Assembly: GCA_027605045.1 (NCBI GenBank)
Contig: JAQFWX010000028.1
Location: 186,001 to 250,000 of the forward strand
DNA length: 64,000 nt
Direction: 5' to 3'
Source: Phallus indusiatus
Taxonomy: Eukaryota; Basidiomycota; Agaricomycetes; Phallales; Phallaceae
Under the pieces are notes generated by a model. That model saw only the letters and a program-made list of their open reading frames with translations. It did no database searches and had not been told where the DNA came from. The first letter of the stretch is position 1; every line of letters begins with the position of its first letter. A program made the translations under genes and the position numbers. Shown here one piece after another: positions 1-12,542 of the stretch.

Positions 1-1038
1 GAACGCCTCAATGTCCGTCTGTTGTAAAAATCGTTTTATCTGTTGTTTCAGTGTTCCCCTTCAATTCCTTCGATTTTTTTCACATAATTATTAATTCGTT
101 AGATAAATATTTAGACAGGATGTTGTGAAGAATTTATCCCTGACCGATATTAGTGACCGGGAGTGAAATGGACAGTGAAACAACTGCCGTTTCCGTTTCA
201 CTTAAAAAGTCAAACTTTTTGGCCGTTTCAACAGCCGTTTCACTGACTTTGAAGCGGACAGTAGAACCGCCCTACTCCGAGAACCGGCCGTACCCGATGC
301 CATCGATATGCGACGGTCACAGCCGAAGATGGTGAAATGGTGAAATGTGGGTAGCTATCAACCCGATACGGTCTCAACGTCCCTCGTACCTGTTGTGTAT
401 GACTGGTCAATTTTAAATTGACTGTCACGGATGCAGTTGAATGAAGATTATTGCTCTCTCAGATGATAGAGATGAGGTAATGGCGCCTCGCATGATAATG
501 AATGACAAGTCATGAACTTATATATGCGCCAATTATAAACACGAAATTTGCACGAAATAATGAAGGGCCTCGAGGCAAGAAGGGCTTGCACCAGCTTCTC
601 CTCTACATAGTCACTCCGAACACATAGAGTCAGCTTACATATATTCCATTTTACTTTTGATGGCGTAAATATTTACCAAATCATTTTGGTTTAATCAGGG
701 ATTCTGAAGGAAGCGCTGTTTTGGGAAAATGAAAAAGGGGTGATGGAACTGACATAGATAAGCCCTATCTATGCTTTTTGAGGCAACAAAGGAAGCATAG
801 AAGTGTCGGAGTCAACGACATGGTCACTCTAGATTAGATAGTAAAATTACACGGACTGTACAGCAGAACCTGGACCTGAAGCGTCGGTAAGAAGACTACG
901 TCTTCTGACCGACATTCTTCAGACAACAAGAAGAACGCTCAACTTGGAACCACCTGCGCCTGCAGGTAGCATTAGCGGAAACTTCCATTCCCAGACAAGG
1001 TTCAATAAATAACGCATCCACATATACATGTGACGTGA
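1..1038. other. Intergenic region, no gene seen
   Basis: No convincing coding region. Around 180-250 the motif CCGTTTCA recurs several times, next to a short inverted pair (AAAAAGT / ACTTTTT), so this is a small local repeat cluster. The rest is AT-rich sequence downstream of the broken FAD gene. Confidence 0.5.
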
Positions 1039-3175
1039 TCAGAACACTTGAGAAGAGAACGACAGGACTTCAAAACCAAACAATTGTTTGAACCATGCCC
1101 AGGCCACACGTCCGACAATCCAAGGTGCAAACACTTGCGTTGGTGGATCAATCCAAGACATTTGTCGGAAGAAAGCACCGCTTACATCGACGTCCTTCAA
1201 AAATTTCAGATGATGGATTACTATGTAATCTAGAGTAGCACTTACTTTGGTTGTCAGACTGTAAAAGATATGACTGTAGGATCTTATAAAGCGAGATGTC
1301 TTTTCAAGATCTTCTGATGGAAGAGGAACCGTAGTGCTAAAGTTGTAGTCTAAGTTTTTCAAACCGAACCTACAGAGGGAAAGTTCTCATTAAAACAAGG
1401 CACACAAGAAGAGGGAAAGATAAGTCAACCAAGTGTGCTCCGTTCGGTTTTTAGCATCAAGGAAGTAGTTTCGGGCGAAATTCTGGGATAAGGAACACGG
1501 TGTAGTTGGGAGCTAAGGACAATGGCATGTGCACATGCCTTGGGACACCCTTGACTAAAAATATAATTAGTGATGAATGGTCAGTCACTAGTCAACAGCT
1601 AAGTGCGTACCCGAGAACTGGGTTCGTTTGCGAGTACGCGTCGCCAACCGCTACGAAGTTTGAGGGAAGGTAGTCCGACGCTTCATGATACTTTATATAT
1701 ACAGACGAACCTTTCATGACATTGTTAAGACTACGTTTTATATGCATAACATTTGGGCTCACCAAATTTCGAGTGCACGAATGATACTGGGACATTTTCT
1801 CGCTGGAAGGTTTGCAGCAACTCACTAATCCAATGAGGTGCGAGTTGCTTCCAATGTAGGTTTTTAACAAATTCCTCAATATCGGCGACAGATCGGATCC
1901 GATCAGACCAACCATAACCGCCGCAAACAACATGTACTATAAATAAAAATAATTCAACATGTCAGACTCTACAGGGTATCCGCCACTCACGGAAATTTTT
2001 GTCCCGCTTTTCAATGAACAACGTTCTATTTTCCGCCCCGCATAGAGGGAAAGAGCCATATGAAGTGGCGTCCGTGTCTTGATTAGTAGGAAAACCGTAT
2101 TTTCGCATTTCTTCTTCTATTTTAGGTGGAAGTGCGAATCCGGATGTTGTGTAGCTGACGTTGGGATTGAATGATATTTTCAAATCGTTTAGTGATGACG
2201 ATCGATTCGCAAAAGCGGGAATTGCTTTCAGCCAGCGATATCCACCCATGAAAGATCCAGTGGCATCTAAATCACATTAATATGTAGATTTTTATCAGAA
2301 AAAACATATGACCTCACCGATAACCAAGTCTCCTTTTACCGTAGTGCTACAACCGTCAGGAGATTTTATAAACACGCCCGTGATCTTTTCGGAATTGTCG
2401 TCATATATCAAACCAGATACGAAACCATTGAGGTATTGTACTCCCTTGCATGTTTGTAACACTAGGCGGCGGAGCATTGTTTCAAAAACTGGTCTTGTTA
2501 AATTCATAACTGGAGGATAGGTGTTTTTGGGTCCTGGAGGCGGTAGTGCTGGAATTCCAGTTACCCAAAACACACTACAACGGGTAGCAAGCCTAGTTAA
2601 TTTGAGTAAAGGAAACCAAAAGCATTGATTAATCTCGGTTTCATACCTTGCTCCGACATCCCTAAGGGCTTGCTCAAACCTCTGGGACCCGAACATCTGT
2701 CTCATAGCTGATGTTATGAGAGGCTGAAAGTGATGATATGCCGTGTATTGCGCCACTCGAGACCTTTTTGGTGAATAGCTGCCTCTGTGATCTTCTAAGC
2801 CCTTCTTGCCGACTGCAACCCATTCCTCTGGCTCGACAATTAAAACCTTTTCGAAATGATTCGCACAGACACGAGCAGCGAATAATCCTGCGATGCTAAA
2901 CAAAATGTATTAGATTTCGAATGAATACCTCCACATATGTAATTTCTCAAGATCTCACCTGCCACCACATACGACTGCGACACCCGAAAATTTCTTCTCT
3001 CTTGCCTTCGAAAGGAGATGGATGTCTTTCAGGATGGAAGTCTTATTCCATAGATATTTGCCAGAATGAAATGACTTTGTAGATGATGGGTATCAGAAAA
3101 ATGATGGAAAGTAAAGTATAGTCAAAGAAATCATACTGGAAGTGCACTGGTACCCTGGATCAGACACAGATTCAT
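1039..3175 (-). pseudogene. Broken FAD-dependent monooxygenase-like gene (paralog of the gene at 4477-6665)
   Basis: Exon by exon this matches the intact paralog at 4477-6665. It keeps the nucleotide-binding start (VVCGGS|IAGLFAARVCANHFEKV), the VEPEEWVAVG stretch, the FETMLRRLVLQTC block, the MGGYRWLKAIP block, and a C-terminus ending near AWAWFKQLFGFEV. Two regions are broken. In the exon around 1470-1545 the segment after GCPKACAHAIVL is about 20 nt shorter than in the paralog; the frame shifts and then meets TGA, while the homologous NYFLDAKNRTEHTW stretch continues in another frame. At the 5' end (about 3010-3170) the hydrophobic YKVISFW segment and the following LWNKTSILKD segment lie in different frames, and no in-frame ATG joins them. 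An intact member would be a membrane-anchored flavoprotein oxidoreductase; this copy probably makes no full-length protein. An assembly error is possible but would need at least two independent mistakes. Confidence 0.75.
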
Positions 3176-4476
3176 CGCATTTTATATTTTATATTGAGAG
3201 TAATCAGATTCTAAGACTGGGCAAAGTCACAGGAACTCGCCTTGCCGTAGCAAACATCATGATCCGAACATGTTTCGAGATGTAAACTACCAATATCGGA
3301 CCTCGGTGTTTGACTTGTTGGAGGGCATTGGCATTGATCATACTCAACCGGTAACTATCATAGACTATTGATGAATGGAATGGCCCGAGGGATAATTGCC
3401 ATGTTGCCGTACAGGTACTAGAAGAAAGGAGCTGGGCACTTCCTCATAACCGTTTCGAATTGTAGAGCGGCCGTGTCATTGGCTATAAGCGCACAAACCA
3501 TCGGACTTGAAACAAAAGGAATGATGTCGGCGTCAGTGGCGAGGTAATTTTTAGAACTTCCCTGGGGAGTATAAACAGGATTCAAGGCGCCAACACGGTA
3601 TTGTATCACTAAAGGGCACGACTGCGTGATTTGCCAGAATTGAAGAACCAATTGCGAAAATCTGCCCGGGACGCTCGCTAGAGAGTCCAAACTTCCAGTT
3701 TTTGTCAAGTTTAACGCAGCCCGTTGAAGCAGAAAACTATAATGACGTCTGGGCCAATCAGAGCGCATCATCCTTCATCGTGAAAGCGTAAGAATCCACG
3801 GAAGTCGCTCAGATTTGTTTTCCTGAGCAACATGCCCATTTAAACTGCAGTGCGCGTATTATTGAAAAAGCCTCTGGCAGGGTTCGGGGGCAATGGATTT
3901 TTTCGAGTTGATGTCAAAGTCGACCGATTAGTTCAATGAGGAATGAAAAAAAATTTATACAGTTCTTGCACTTAAAAAAGAATATTAATGTCATTAGGGT
4001 AACCACGTCCATGCATCTCACAAAAAACGCACCCCTTCTCTAACCAACCTCTGAGCCAGAAACTGTGTATTTCTCAACTTGAATGATACCTTCCTTGAAG
4101 TGATGAAGTGTTGGCAATTCGCGTCATCTTAGTATGTTAGTACTTTAGCCACTGAGGAAGTCCGAGGGGCTGTCTATTGGGGCAGATTGGGATTGTGACC
4201 TGGCTATGTAACGTCAGGTACAGACGCAAGCGCTCAAAGCCGTCCATAGTTTCTGAGTATGCTTTCAAAACTTTGACCCAACTCAAGATTAGGCTACGTC
4301 ACAGCATAGCTTCTATTCAATGCATGAAGCTTAAGGAAACCTCGAAACTGATGTTGTATCGGTGAGAGACAGTTTAAACCAAAGCCTATGACACAATAAG
4401 CCTCATATTTTCCTCTAGAAAATTCGGCGATGTGCGCCCGTACTAAAGGCCGACAGATTTCGAAAATACCGTAAGG
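3176..4476. other. Shared upstream region between two divergent FAD genes
   Basis: This is the 5' intergenic region of the head-to-head FAD pair. One open frame on the minus strand (3418-3771, 117 codons) has no recognisable domain and no clear splice context; I do not call it a gene. No promoter element is clear enough to name. Confidence 0.4.
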
Positions 4477-6665
4477 ATGTATTTTCTGACCCCGTCCGTC
4501 ATGATTTTGTTCACAACAGCTGCAGCTTACAAGATCGTTTCGAATTTAGTGTTCAAGCTGTTATGGAACAAGCTCTCAATTATGAAGGATCTTCATCTCC
4601 TTTCGAGGAAGAGATTGAAGACGGAGAAGTTTCCTGGCACAGCCATCATATGCGGTGGAAGGTAAGTAATACAGTCAGTTTCACTCCGTATTAATAGTTT
4701 ATAATCTGCACAATTTTCAGTATTTCTGGATTATTCTCCGCAAGAGTCTGCGCAAATCATTTTGAGAAAGTGATTATTGTTGAACCTGAAGAATGGGTTG
4801 CTGTCGGGGAGCAAGGCTTGCAAGATCATCATAGAGAATCAAATGCACCGAAGAGATCGAGAGTGGCACAATACACTTCATACCATCACTTTCATACTCT
4901 CATTACGTCGGGTATGAAAGAGATGTTTTCAACTTTTGAAGAAGAAATTCGTCGTACTGGGGGAAGGTGAGAGCTCTTACTGTTCCACGAGGTTACCAAG
5001 CAATCAATATATCACATATATCACATCGCAGAATCACACATTGCTTCGATAACTTGTGGGTCTCTGGGATCCAGAAGCTTACTCCGTCCAAATTTCCCGT
5101 TTACTATGGCGGAATTTATGCTCGCCTTCTCAGCATATCCAGACCAGGCTTTGAAACAACCCTGCGCCGACTTGTATTACAAACCTGCAACGAAGTGCAA
5201 TATTTTCACGGGAGCGTGACTGGTTTGCTGTATGACGAAACGCTAAACAGGGTTTCAGGTGTAAACGTGAAACTCCAGAATGGTGAAACAGTTGAGCTGG
5301 AAGGGAGTTTGGTCGTTGGTATGCCCCATGATCACGGTTTTCATTCATATAGACTTGAGAACCCTGATTCTGGTGTATGTATCTAGATGCTACAGGCTCA
5401 TTTATGGGTGGTCATCGCTGGCTGAAAGCCATTCCGAAGTTTGCAGGTCGTATGGATGACATCAGAATATCATTTAACCCTAAAGTAACCTACGTGCTTG
5501 CCGAGTTTGCGCTTCCCCCAGCACTGGAAGAGGACTTTCGACAATACGGTCTCCCAACTGGTGACGATCAAACATGCGTACTATACGCCTCGTTGCCTCT
5601 AAATGCTTCAAACGACAAGTCATTTTCCATCGACAAACGGGAAAAGAATTTCCGTGCGTATAGTATCCGACATCAATTTTCCTCTTTCATTACATAAATA
5701 AATCAATCACTCAGTTCATATCAACTGCGGGGGTTACGGCTGGTCCGGTGATATCCAGACCGTAAGCGATATCGAGGATTTTGTGAAGAATTTGGATTTA
5801 AAGCGACCATTACCTCAATGGATACACGACATGTTACATATCCTACAAAGCCACGACGTTCCAGTATCATTTGAGGCCTGCAAATATCGTAAGTCCAAGA
5901 GAAGAATATGATTCAACGTAGCAACTTACAAACAGTCAAGCTCATTCCGTATATATAAAATACCATGAGCTAAAAGATATTCCGTCCAACTTCGTTGTGG
6001 TCGGTGACGCTCAATCGCAAACGGACCCAATTCTTGGGTAAGCTCTTTTTTCTAAAAAATAAAACGAAGCTAAGTCGATTGCTGAACGCGCTAACAGTCA
6101 GGGATGTTCCAAGGCTTTCGCGGTTGCAACTATCTTAAACTATCATCTACATAAATCCTCTCCTAATGCAGTTGGTCTGTTACCGCCTTCATTTGCCAAA
6201 CAATATTTTCTCGATGTTAAAACACGCACGGAGTTTATCTGGTCAGTTTGTTTTAACATCTTTGCTTTTTCTTTTCCTTCGTCTAGTGTTCCTGAATATT
6301 CCAACTGAATGTCTTTTGTTATAGGGATAATCTGAAATACGTAGATTATAACTTTCCGAGCACTATTCCCCTTCCGGGCGAGGATCCTAAGACGACCGCT
6401 CAGTTTGCTCGTAAATTTAGCGACATATTTATCGCTTTGACGACCAAGGTAAGAGACTCGTCCCACTCATTCACGAGTTTATCTGTAATCCCAAATATCA
6501 CTCACCTGCTCTCACCAATAAAAAATCAAGGACGCCGAATTAAGTGGCGTTTTTCATCGCCATGTAGTATGGATAGAGCCTCCGACTGCTATTATGGCTC
6601 CGTGGATAATACGACGGGTTGCTTGGGCGTGGATTAAATCATTGTTGGGTTATGAGCTTTTGTGA
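4477..6665 (+). CDS. FAD/NAD(P)-binding monooxygenase-like protein, intact, nine exons
   Basis: Nine exons (4477-4661, 4721-4966, 5032-5318, 5387-5653, 5715-5888, 5941-6037, 6098-6241, 6325-6448, 6531-6665) total 1659 nt, giving 552 aa. The N-terminus has a hydrophobic anchor (residues ~5-30), followed by IICGGSISGLFSARVCANHF, the Rossmann-type dinucleotide-binding fold (fungal variant of GxGxxG), then VEPEEW, where the acidic residue should contact the FAD ribose. A second flavoprotein signature is VVDATGSFMGGHRWL (around residue 240), and VVVGDAQSQTDPILGQGCSKA is the late FAD-contacting GD motif. These are standard for class A flavin monooxygenase/squalene-epoxidase-like folds; the substrate cannot be read from sequence. 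It is divergently paired with a broken paralog, so this is probably the only working copy here. Confidence 0.85.
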
Positions 6666-7960
6666 TTTGTGAATTGCTGTTGAAGGTTTTTGGGTTTTGG
6701 GAAACGGAGCGAGTCCGAGTCCTCCAACCCTTCAGATAATGGACTTACGTATTTATTTATTTATTTGGTTTATTTGAATATATGCTCTCTAAGTTGAAAG
6801 GTGGATTGGTATATTCCTGGTGTGTTGAATGTTCTTCGATCATGAACCGAGGTTCGTGCTCGCGACGCCTCAGGCCATGTCAAAACGAACAGAGACATGC
6901 TGGACTTCGTCCAAAATACTTTAATGACAAAAGCTTCACAAGAACAAATGATCAGAGACAGGCTTTATTTGATTATATATTTAAATATACATCATAATAG
7001 AATAGAATAAATCTTCGTCCGACACGCATCATAGGACAATCCCTTGAAATATACTCCAATTGGACACCGTTGCTAAGTTTGAGCATTTTGCAAAAATTCA
7101 AACAACTAGTTTATGGTCATATGTATGATAACAACCTACTATCTAAACATACAGACATCTTTGAGACCTATTACCGTAACGAAACTAGAGAAACAGACAA
7201 CAAGACAACAGAACGGTATCAAAAAGGAGAGACAGACAAACAGACAAACAGACAGATTGACAGACAGAAAGGAGAGACGCTATAACTATCTACCCCGAAA
7301 ATAAAATACCAAAAAAATAGTCATAATATAATGTAAAACTCGACCCTGTAAACCAGGTGCAAAAAAAAAGAATGAAGTGGTGATGAGAAGTCCTTGGAAA
7401 AGAATGAGAGAACAGGAAAAACAGAGCAAGCGTTCCGGGATAAGATAATATGGAACATATAAAGAATGGAGTGTTGCAAGAAGGACTAAAGAGAACGCGA
7501 CAAAAGATTGTTAAGGTCAGTTGCCTAGATCACGGGCCGCCCCGTATTCCTTCGAACCGTCGTCTTGTACATCTTCTTCAACATAAAGGATAGAATTAAG
7601 TTACTTTTTCTCAAACACCTCGCAAGTCGTATCCTATCAAACTGCTCCCCACGGCCGAGACTAATTCAAACTCCGACAGGTGACGGAAGAACCAACATAG
7701 GACTCCTTGTTTTCCAGACGGACGGCCAACGAACGTTGTTTTGATCAAGAATAGTCATCATATCGACTTTGCTCGCTTTCGTGCTTCTTTTTGATGACCG
7801 AGACTGTTATTGGAAGAAGTGAGTTATGCTGTGTGTGGTGGTATATTGTGTTGCGGACTTACTATCTCGTGAGATGTTTCCAGAGGTCATCCATCCTTCA
7901 GGAAAAGCAGAAATAATCTAATATTGTTTTATGATGTCAATATAAATAACCTAGGTCGGT
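6666..7960. other. Intergenic region between FAD gene and HPC2
   Basis: No supported gene. It contains a GACA microsatellite (separate entry) and the 3' flanks of two convergent genes. Confidence 0.5.
7229..7271. repeat. GACA/CAGA microsatellite
   Basis: Imperfect tandem GACAGACAAACAGAC-type units, with shorter GACAACA units just upstream from about 7190. The open frames across it are repeat artefacts. Confidence 0.8.
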
Positions 7961-10070
7961 TTAATGTTTTCTTGCCTTTTGATATAATCCCTTTCTCATA
8001 CCCTGCTCGCTCACCAAATCAGGTATTCCTTCAAGTTGACTATATCGTCGATGTCAGTATATACATAACATAATCTGGAGAATGAAAACACTGACTTCTT
8101 TTCATTCGTCAGTCTTGAGCATTCATTGCTCAAACAATACAATTGCCAGAAGATAAGCTTCATCTTATCGGTAAGGCGATACCTCTTCGAAGGCTCTTTG
8201 TCTTTCGCAGAGGCAGAAGTACCCGTCGCTCCTTCTTTAGTTTCTTTATCCGGATCGTCATGGTCATCCTTTAAACAAGACACAGTGAGTTAGCTAATCA
8301 AATATCGAGTGGTGTTAGAGTGTTGACGTACCCCTTCGTCGGGTTGACCAGTACTATCGGGCGCTCCTCCCGCCGCACCTTTGGACTGTCGTTCTTCTAT
8401 GGTTTTGCGTAAGGAAGGGAAAGAAAAAAAGAAAAAAAGTTGGTAGACGTACTCCAGTTCTGAACGTTCCGCTCCCATTCTGCTTTGGCTTGCTCGAATC
8501 CGGCATCGGTAAGCGACTTGAGTTCAGCAAGGAGCTCGTCTTGCCGAGTAGTTAACAGTCGATGATGGTCGTTGTATACAAGACGTTTGATCAATTTCTG
8601 ATATATATATAAATAAGAAAATGGAAGAGAGCATGAATATGAGTGTGACGTACAGTCATTGTGAACTTGTTGTACGGGAAAAGAGTCGGCATTCTAGCGA
8701 AAAAATGCTCATTGTATTCGCCTAGGACGATAGCTTGCAAAGCTAATTGTTGCAATTTGGGTTTGATAGACGGTGGGAATTTGCCTTTGACTTCCCAGTT
8801 TTCTTCTGCGATGGCGACTTTGAGAGCATCAAAGCTTGCTTCGAGCTCGTCGCTGAACCTATGGTTGGCGGCATGCTTGTGTGATCGACTTGGTGGTGCT
8901 GATGTTGATGTTACTATTGCTACACCATCTGTGCCTATATTCAAGATCAGCTGAGATCGTGATAGAGATAGAGGTGAACTCACTTGGTGGCGGTCGTGCC
9001 TTCTTGGTGCGTTTGCGCGCTGAATCAGGTTCCTGTACGACATCGCCAGGTGGTGGTGTTATCGAACGGGCGCGCTTGAGAGATGTCTTGGTTTCTTCAT
9101 CGTCGACAAGGTAAATGGGTGAATCACGTGTGCCTTCTAGAGGTTTGACGGAAGTAGGTGTACGTGGACGTGAGATTGTCTGCGAGAGGGGTTGGATGTT
9201 GGCGGTGGCAGCGCTGGAGAGACTGAAGTTGAGAGGACGAGATGAACGCGGCTTTTTAGGTGATCTACACAGGATGACAGTTTTTCTAAGTGAATAAGTA
9301 GGAGAAATAAGACAACATACTTGTCTGTCAATAAAGCTACTTCGCCGCTGGAGACATAAAACCCTTTTTGCTTGGTTTGCGCAAAATGAGTGCGATCATC
9401 AATACCCAGTTCTGAATCATCGATGAACGGGTCTGCAAGGTCGTATTCAGTGTTACGAGTCTGTGGGAAGAAGATGAGAAAAAAGAAAAATAAACGCAGG
9501 ATCAGTAAGCGGCAAAAACCGGGGCAAGAGAGGCTGCCTGTTACATAAAGACGAAACCTTGAAAAAACACTCACTCTTTTCCGTTTCTTTGGTGCTGTTT
9601 CTGACGACTTGGCAGCTGGACGATCACTTTCTTCTTCGCTCTCGCTGGTATCGTGCTTGGGGAAGGGAGCAGGCGTGGGTTCTATTTGGCCAGCATCAAG
9701 AGCAAGGGTGGCAATATCAACCTCATAATGACTTGGACCGCCGAGTTTGATTTCTAGTCGAATTGTTGCCAATGGAGGCGGGTTGATGGCGGGCAGCGGA
9801 GAGGCTGAGCGAGACTTGCGATGTTTAGCGGTTTTGTGAGCCTTGGGGGGCTGTTGGGCGGTGGACGGAGGTGCCGCGCTGGCATTATTTGCTGTTGTTG
9901 GGGGGACAGACTCCTCATCAACGGGCGGAGGCGCCGACCCATCCCGCTCCGTGGAGTGCACCGCGTGTTGCTCATCGTCTTCGGGCGATGGCGAACGAGT
10001 TCTGGAGGGCGTAGAGTCAGAATGGGACGGGGAGGAGGGCGGGGGTTGTTGGCGGGGAGTCTTCCGACAT
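7961..10070 (-). CDS. HPC2: HPC2/ubinuclein-like subunit of the HIRA histone chaperone complex
   Basis: Exons (minus strand): ~10070-9575, 9460-9321, 9264-8984, 8934-8654, 8597-8454, 8396-8332, 8268-8096 and 8039-7961; all junctions after the first keep frame. The diagnostic HPC2-related domain is EYDLADPFIDDSE followed by QTKQKGFYVSSGEVALL (exons 1-2 junction region). The C-terminal half is the ubinuclein middle domain (NWEVKGKFPPSIKPKL through LVYNDHHRLL to MRKGLYQKARKH). The N-terminal part is Pro/Ser-rich and disordered, with a KKRKR basic patch before the conserved domain. Family knowledge: HPC2/UBN binds H3.3-H4 and HIR proteins for replication-independent nucleosome assembly in the nucleus. 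Oddity: the only good start, ATG at 10070 (MSEDSPPTTP), is in a different frame from the rest of exon 1, which is open but has a TAA just upstream and no ATG. Either an unseen 5' exon splices in, or there is a 1-base error in the C-rich stretch near 10020-10045. Confidence 0.9.
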
Positions 10071-10583
10071 GGTTAAGTTTAGTTTTGCTTTCGGGGGACC
10101 CCCTGAAAAAAAAAAAGTTCCGACGCATAAAGCGTTCCAAACTCTGGCGGAGCGTTAATTTATCAATCCGCAGTTCTGGCGAACATCCGAGACATAAATG
10201 TCAATGCTCTTTGGGAGGGGTTTTGGACCTCAACTCATTCGTCCAATTTCGTTTCTTTTTTATTTTTCAACGCGCTGTCCATATTATTTGTGATGCATTG
10301 AAAATAATCGTACGGTACGTATGCTGTGAATAGACGGTGCAACCAGAATTAGGATTACGGCCACTAATCATCAAATTAGAGTTTCTTGCCTTAGTTCACA
10401 TATATATCTCGCACGGCGTAATCCGGAAAGGAATTCAGTGGTAAACATCCTATCACTGTCAATATATTTATATGCTCCGCAATGGTAACCGTCATCGGGA
10501 ACGGATTGTGTGTTTTCCAAATTGAGGCTACATATCACTGCCGATCTACTATTTGATGTCAGCCGAACTTAAGATTTCAAAAC
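10071..10583. other. Intergenic region, divergent promoter
   Basis: This is the 5' region of HPC2 (minus) and of a small possible ORF (plus). A T-tract ending in CAG (minus strand, about 10092-10104) could be the acceptor of an undetected 5' HPC2 intron. Nothing else seen. Confidence 0.4.
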
Positions 10584-10889
10584 ATGTCGCCACTTCCGAG
10601 TATGGCAATTCGAGGACCATCTTTCAGAAAAAGATATCGCTGGCCTGATAATGCGACACAGGACGATCACCGGTCATTGACTAGGAGTGCTCGGACCATG
10701 ACATGCAGCTTCAAGATGTCCGCAGATGAACGAGATCGACGTTTCTTACCCCGTAGATCCCAACGACCTCGTTTAGCTGAAGCTTTGAAAAATAGCGCCT
10801 CGTCTCACCTCTCAAAGAAGGCCACGCAAAGACTATCCGATCTGGATAGCAGCTGCCTAGATGCATGCGTCGACGAGTTCAATTATTGA
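10584..10889 (+). CDS. Small basic hypothetical protein, 101 aa
   Basis: Single open frame from ATG at 10584. The product is rich in Arg/Ser (RGPSFRKRYRW, RRFLPRRSQRPRLAEALK) and has no signal peptide or membrane segment. Codon use is plausible but no family is recognised. It lies divergent to HPC2. It could be a chance ORF. Confidence 0.35.
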   Translation: MSPLPSMAIRGPSFRKRYRWPDNATQDDHRSLTRSARTMTCSFKMSADERDRRFLPRRSQRPRLAEALKNSASSHLSKKATQRLSDLDSSCLDACVDEFNY

Positions 10890-11101
10890 TGCTACAATGT
10901 GATGGAATTCCAAGAGACTAGCATGATTACAATGATTACATAGCAAAGTAAGCGCGATAATAAATATAAATTGTATAAATTGTCCCAAACGCCCCACTGA
11001 ACACTATACAGATTCACAGATTCCGTCAGCACGCATATGTATTTGTACAAGAAAAATAACCAACATATCTGATACACGATGGCAAGAAACGCATTCATTG
11101 G

Positions 11102-11330
11102 TTAAATGTACGGGCCATAAGAGTAGGTACTCAAATATTCTGGGAAACGATTCTGCTGATTTGTTTTAAAGAATTATGAACACAACCCCATTGAACATTT
11201 CAAATCTGACTCTACGTACCTCTGTCGTGGGTTCATCATGGTCCATAATAAGGATTATTACACCAAGAGCAATCATAATCACCAAGTACAAGCCAGTGAG
11301 GATAGTCAAGGCTGTTAGCGAGAAGCTCAT
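11102..11330 (-). CDS. Small single-pass membrane protein, 53 aa
   Basis: Two exons (11330-11220 and 11152-11102) joined by a 67-nt GTACGT...CAG intron give 53 aa. The product has one strongly hydrophobic segment (ALTILTGLYLVIMIALGVII) followed by a short acidic/aromatic tail (MDHDEPTTE, then FPEYLSTYSYGPYI). An in-frame upstream ATG at 11369 would add 13 residues. No family recognised. A frame opening with MS then a hydrophobic run is also seen at 12388, so this stretch may hold related small membrane genes. Confidence 0.4.
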
Positions 11331-12090
11331 ACTGACAAAGGTATGACTTTGAAAAGGTGCAAAGGTCATGCACAGCTGGGTGCGGACAAGGGCGAACTGG
11401 GAACCTGAAAAACAAAGTTCATTTATCTCCCCTTCGAGGTTGAATTTAGTTTGTCAATAGCAAGCCAGGTTCGTATGTCATGTAATATGAATAAGCTGCC
11501 ACAACTGAATGTCGAACACGCAGCAAGTTCGTATTGTTTCTAAGAATAAAGTTTAAATGAATGTCTCGAGATGAACTATATCAAGTGATTCTTTCCCATC
11601 TTACGAAAAGAAGAGGCTGAGATGAGAAGCAGGTGAAGAACGAGGACAAAAATAATTCGTGTTTACAGAACCAATTGACAGCTCCGAGTCGTGGGCTGAA
11701 GCCTGAGAGCTTCTTTCAAAAACTGATTGAATGCAGCTTCTGATGCAATCTGTCAAAGTGGCGCCATCGTGCGACGGTGTTCTTAAAGGTTTCCAGTTGA
11801 GATTCAAATACCAGCATCCAGATTTCTCCTCAACAACACTCCCCCGCCTTGCACATATCGGCAGCGATGAGACGGGTAAAAGTAAACCCGCGCGCCTGCT
11901 CACTTCGACGAGCTACTGAATACAAACCTCGATAACACTATGATAACATCTGCTGTTACTCATAAACTGCAATGAGGACAATGTACAATTCATAGTAAAG
12001 TACAGATTTTCAGAATATTCATACGACTCAGCATGAAAACGTCCATAAATGCGTATCTGCACCGATCGCCACGAGATTCATGATTGACAA
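11331..12090. other. Region with an unassigned cysteine-containing open frame
   Basis: A minus-strand frame ending at 11601 contains TDCIRSCIQSVFERSS. The DNA aligns codon by codon with GAC-TGT-CAG-GAA-GGC-TGC in the second exon of the 12.1-12.4 kb gene (pattern DCxxxCxxxVF), suggesting a duplicated exon. I could not join it to a start. Confidence 0.3.
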
Positions 12091-12388
12091 CTACATATAA
12101 GAAAAGCGGCAGTCCGAGATCCTTCGTATTATTTCTGCGCAAGACGATGAAAACGTCCGTCGAGCAGCCTTCCTGACAGTCTTGGAGAAGAAATCATCAA
12201 TAGGTATTACGGCGCTCAAAAGATAAGCCAAGAAACCTTTCGTATTTACATACCTGTCGTGCGTAATCATCGACATTATGGAACAACGCAACTCGGAAAT
12301 TGTCAATGGCAACGACTGATAACACTGAGAGAGCTGTCGCCGCCGCATAGCAAATGACTGCCACCGTCACTGTTATCAAAACGCTCAT
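12091..12388 (-). CDS. Small membrane-anchored protein, 74 aa, uncertain model
   Basis: Exon 1 (12388-12254) starts with ATG and encodes a long hydrophobic segment (LITVTVAVICYAAATALSVL) followed by a short soluble part (NVDDYARQ). A GTATGT donor and CAAG acceptor give exon 2 (12180-12091), a basic tail with two Cys. An alternative frame of exon 2 reads DCQEGCSTDVF and resembles the frame near 11.75 kb; that frame would need a different junction. No family recognised. Confidence 0.35.
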
Positions 12389-12542
12389 TCTTTCTTCAAG
12401 TGACGAATACAGAACGGTAGTGAGATGATTAGTGGATAGATGACAACTGGATAAATTTGAGCGAACAAATTTGAGTACTATTAGGTGGCATTCAACCTTT
12501 GGATGTCTTTGTTAAATCCGAGATTTTTTGAGGAGAATCCAG

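Noticed and set aside
3418..3771. 117-codon minus-strand open frame
   Set aside because: No domain, no splice context, no homology to the neighbouring FAD genes.
9821..10333. Long plus-strand frame over HPC2 exon 1
   Set aside because: Antisense shadow of the Pro/Ser-rich first exon; low-complexity Gly/Arg output.
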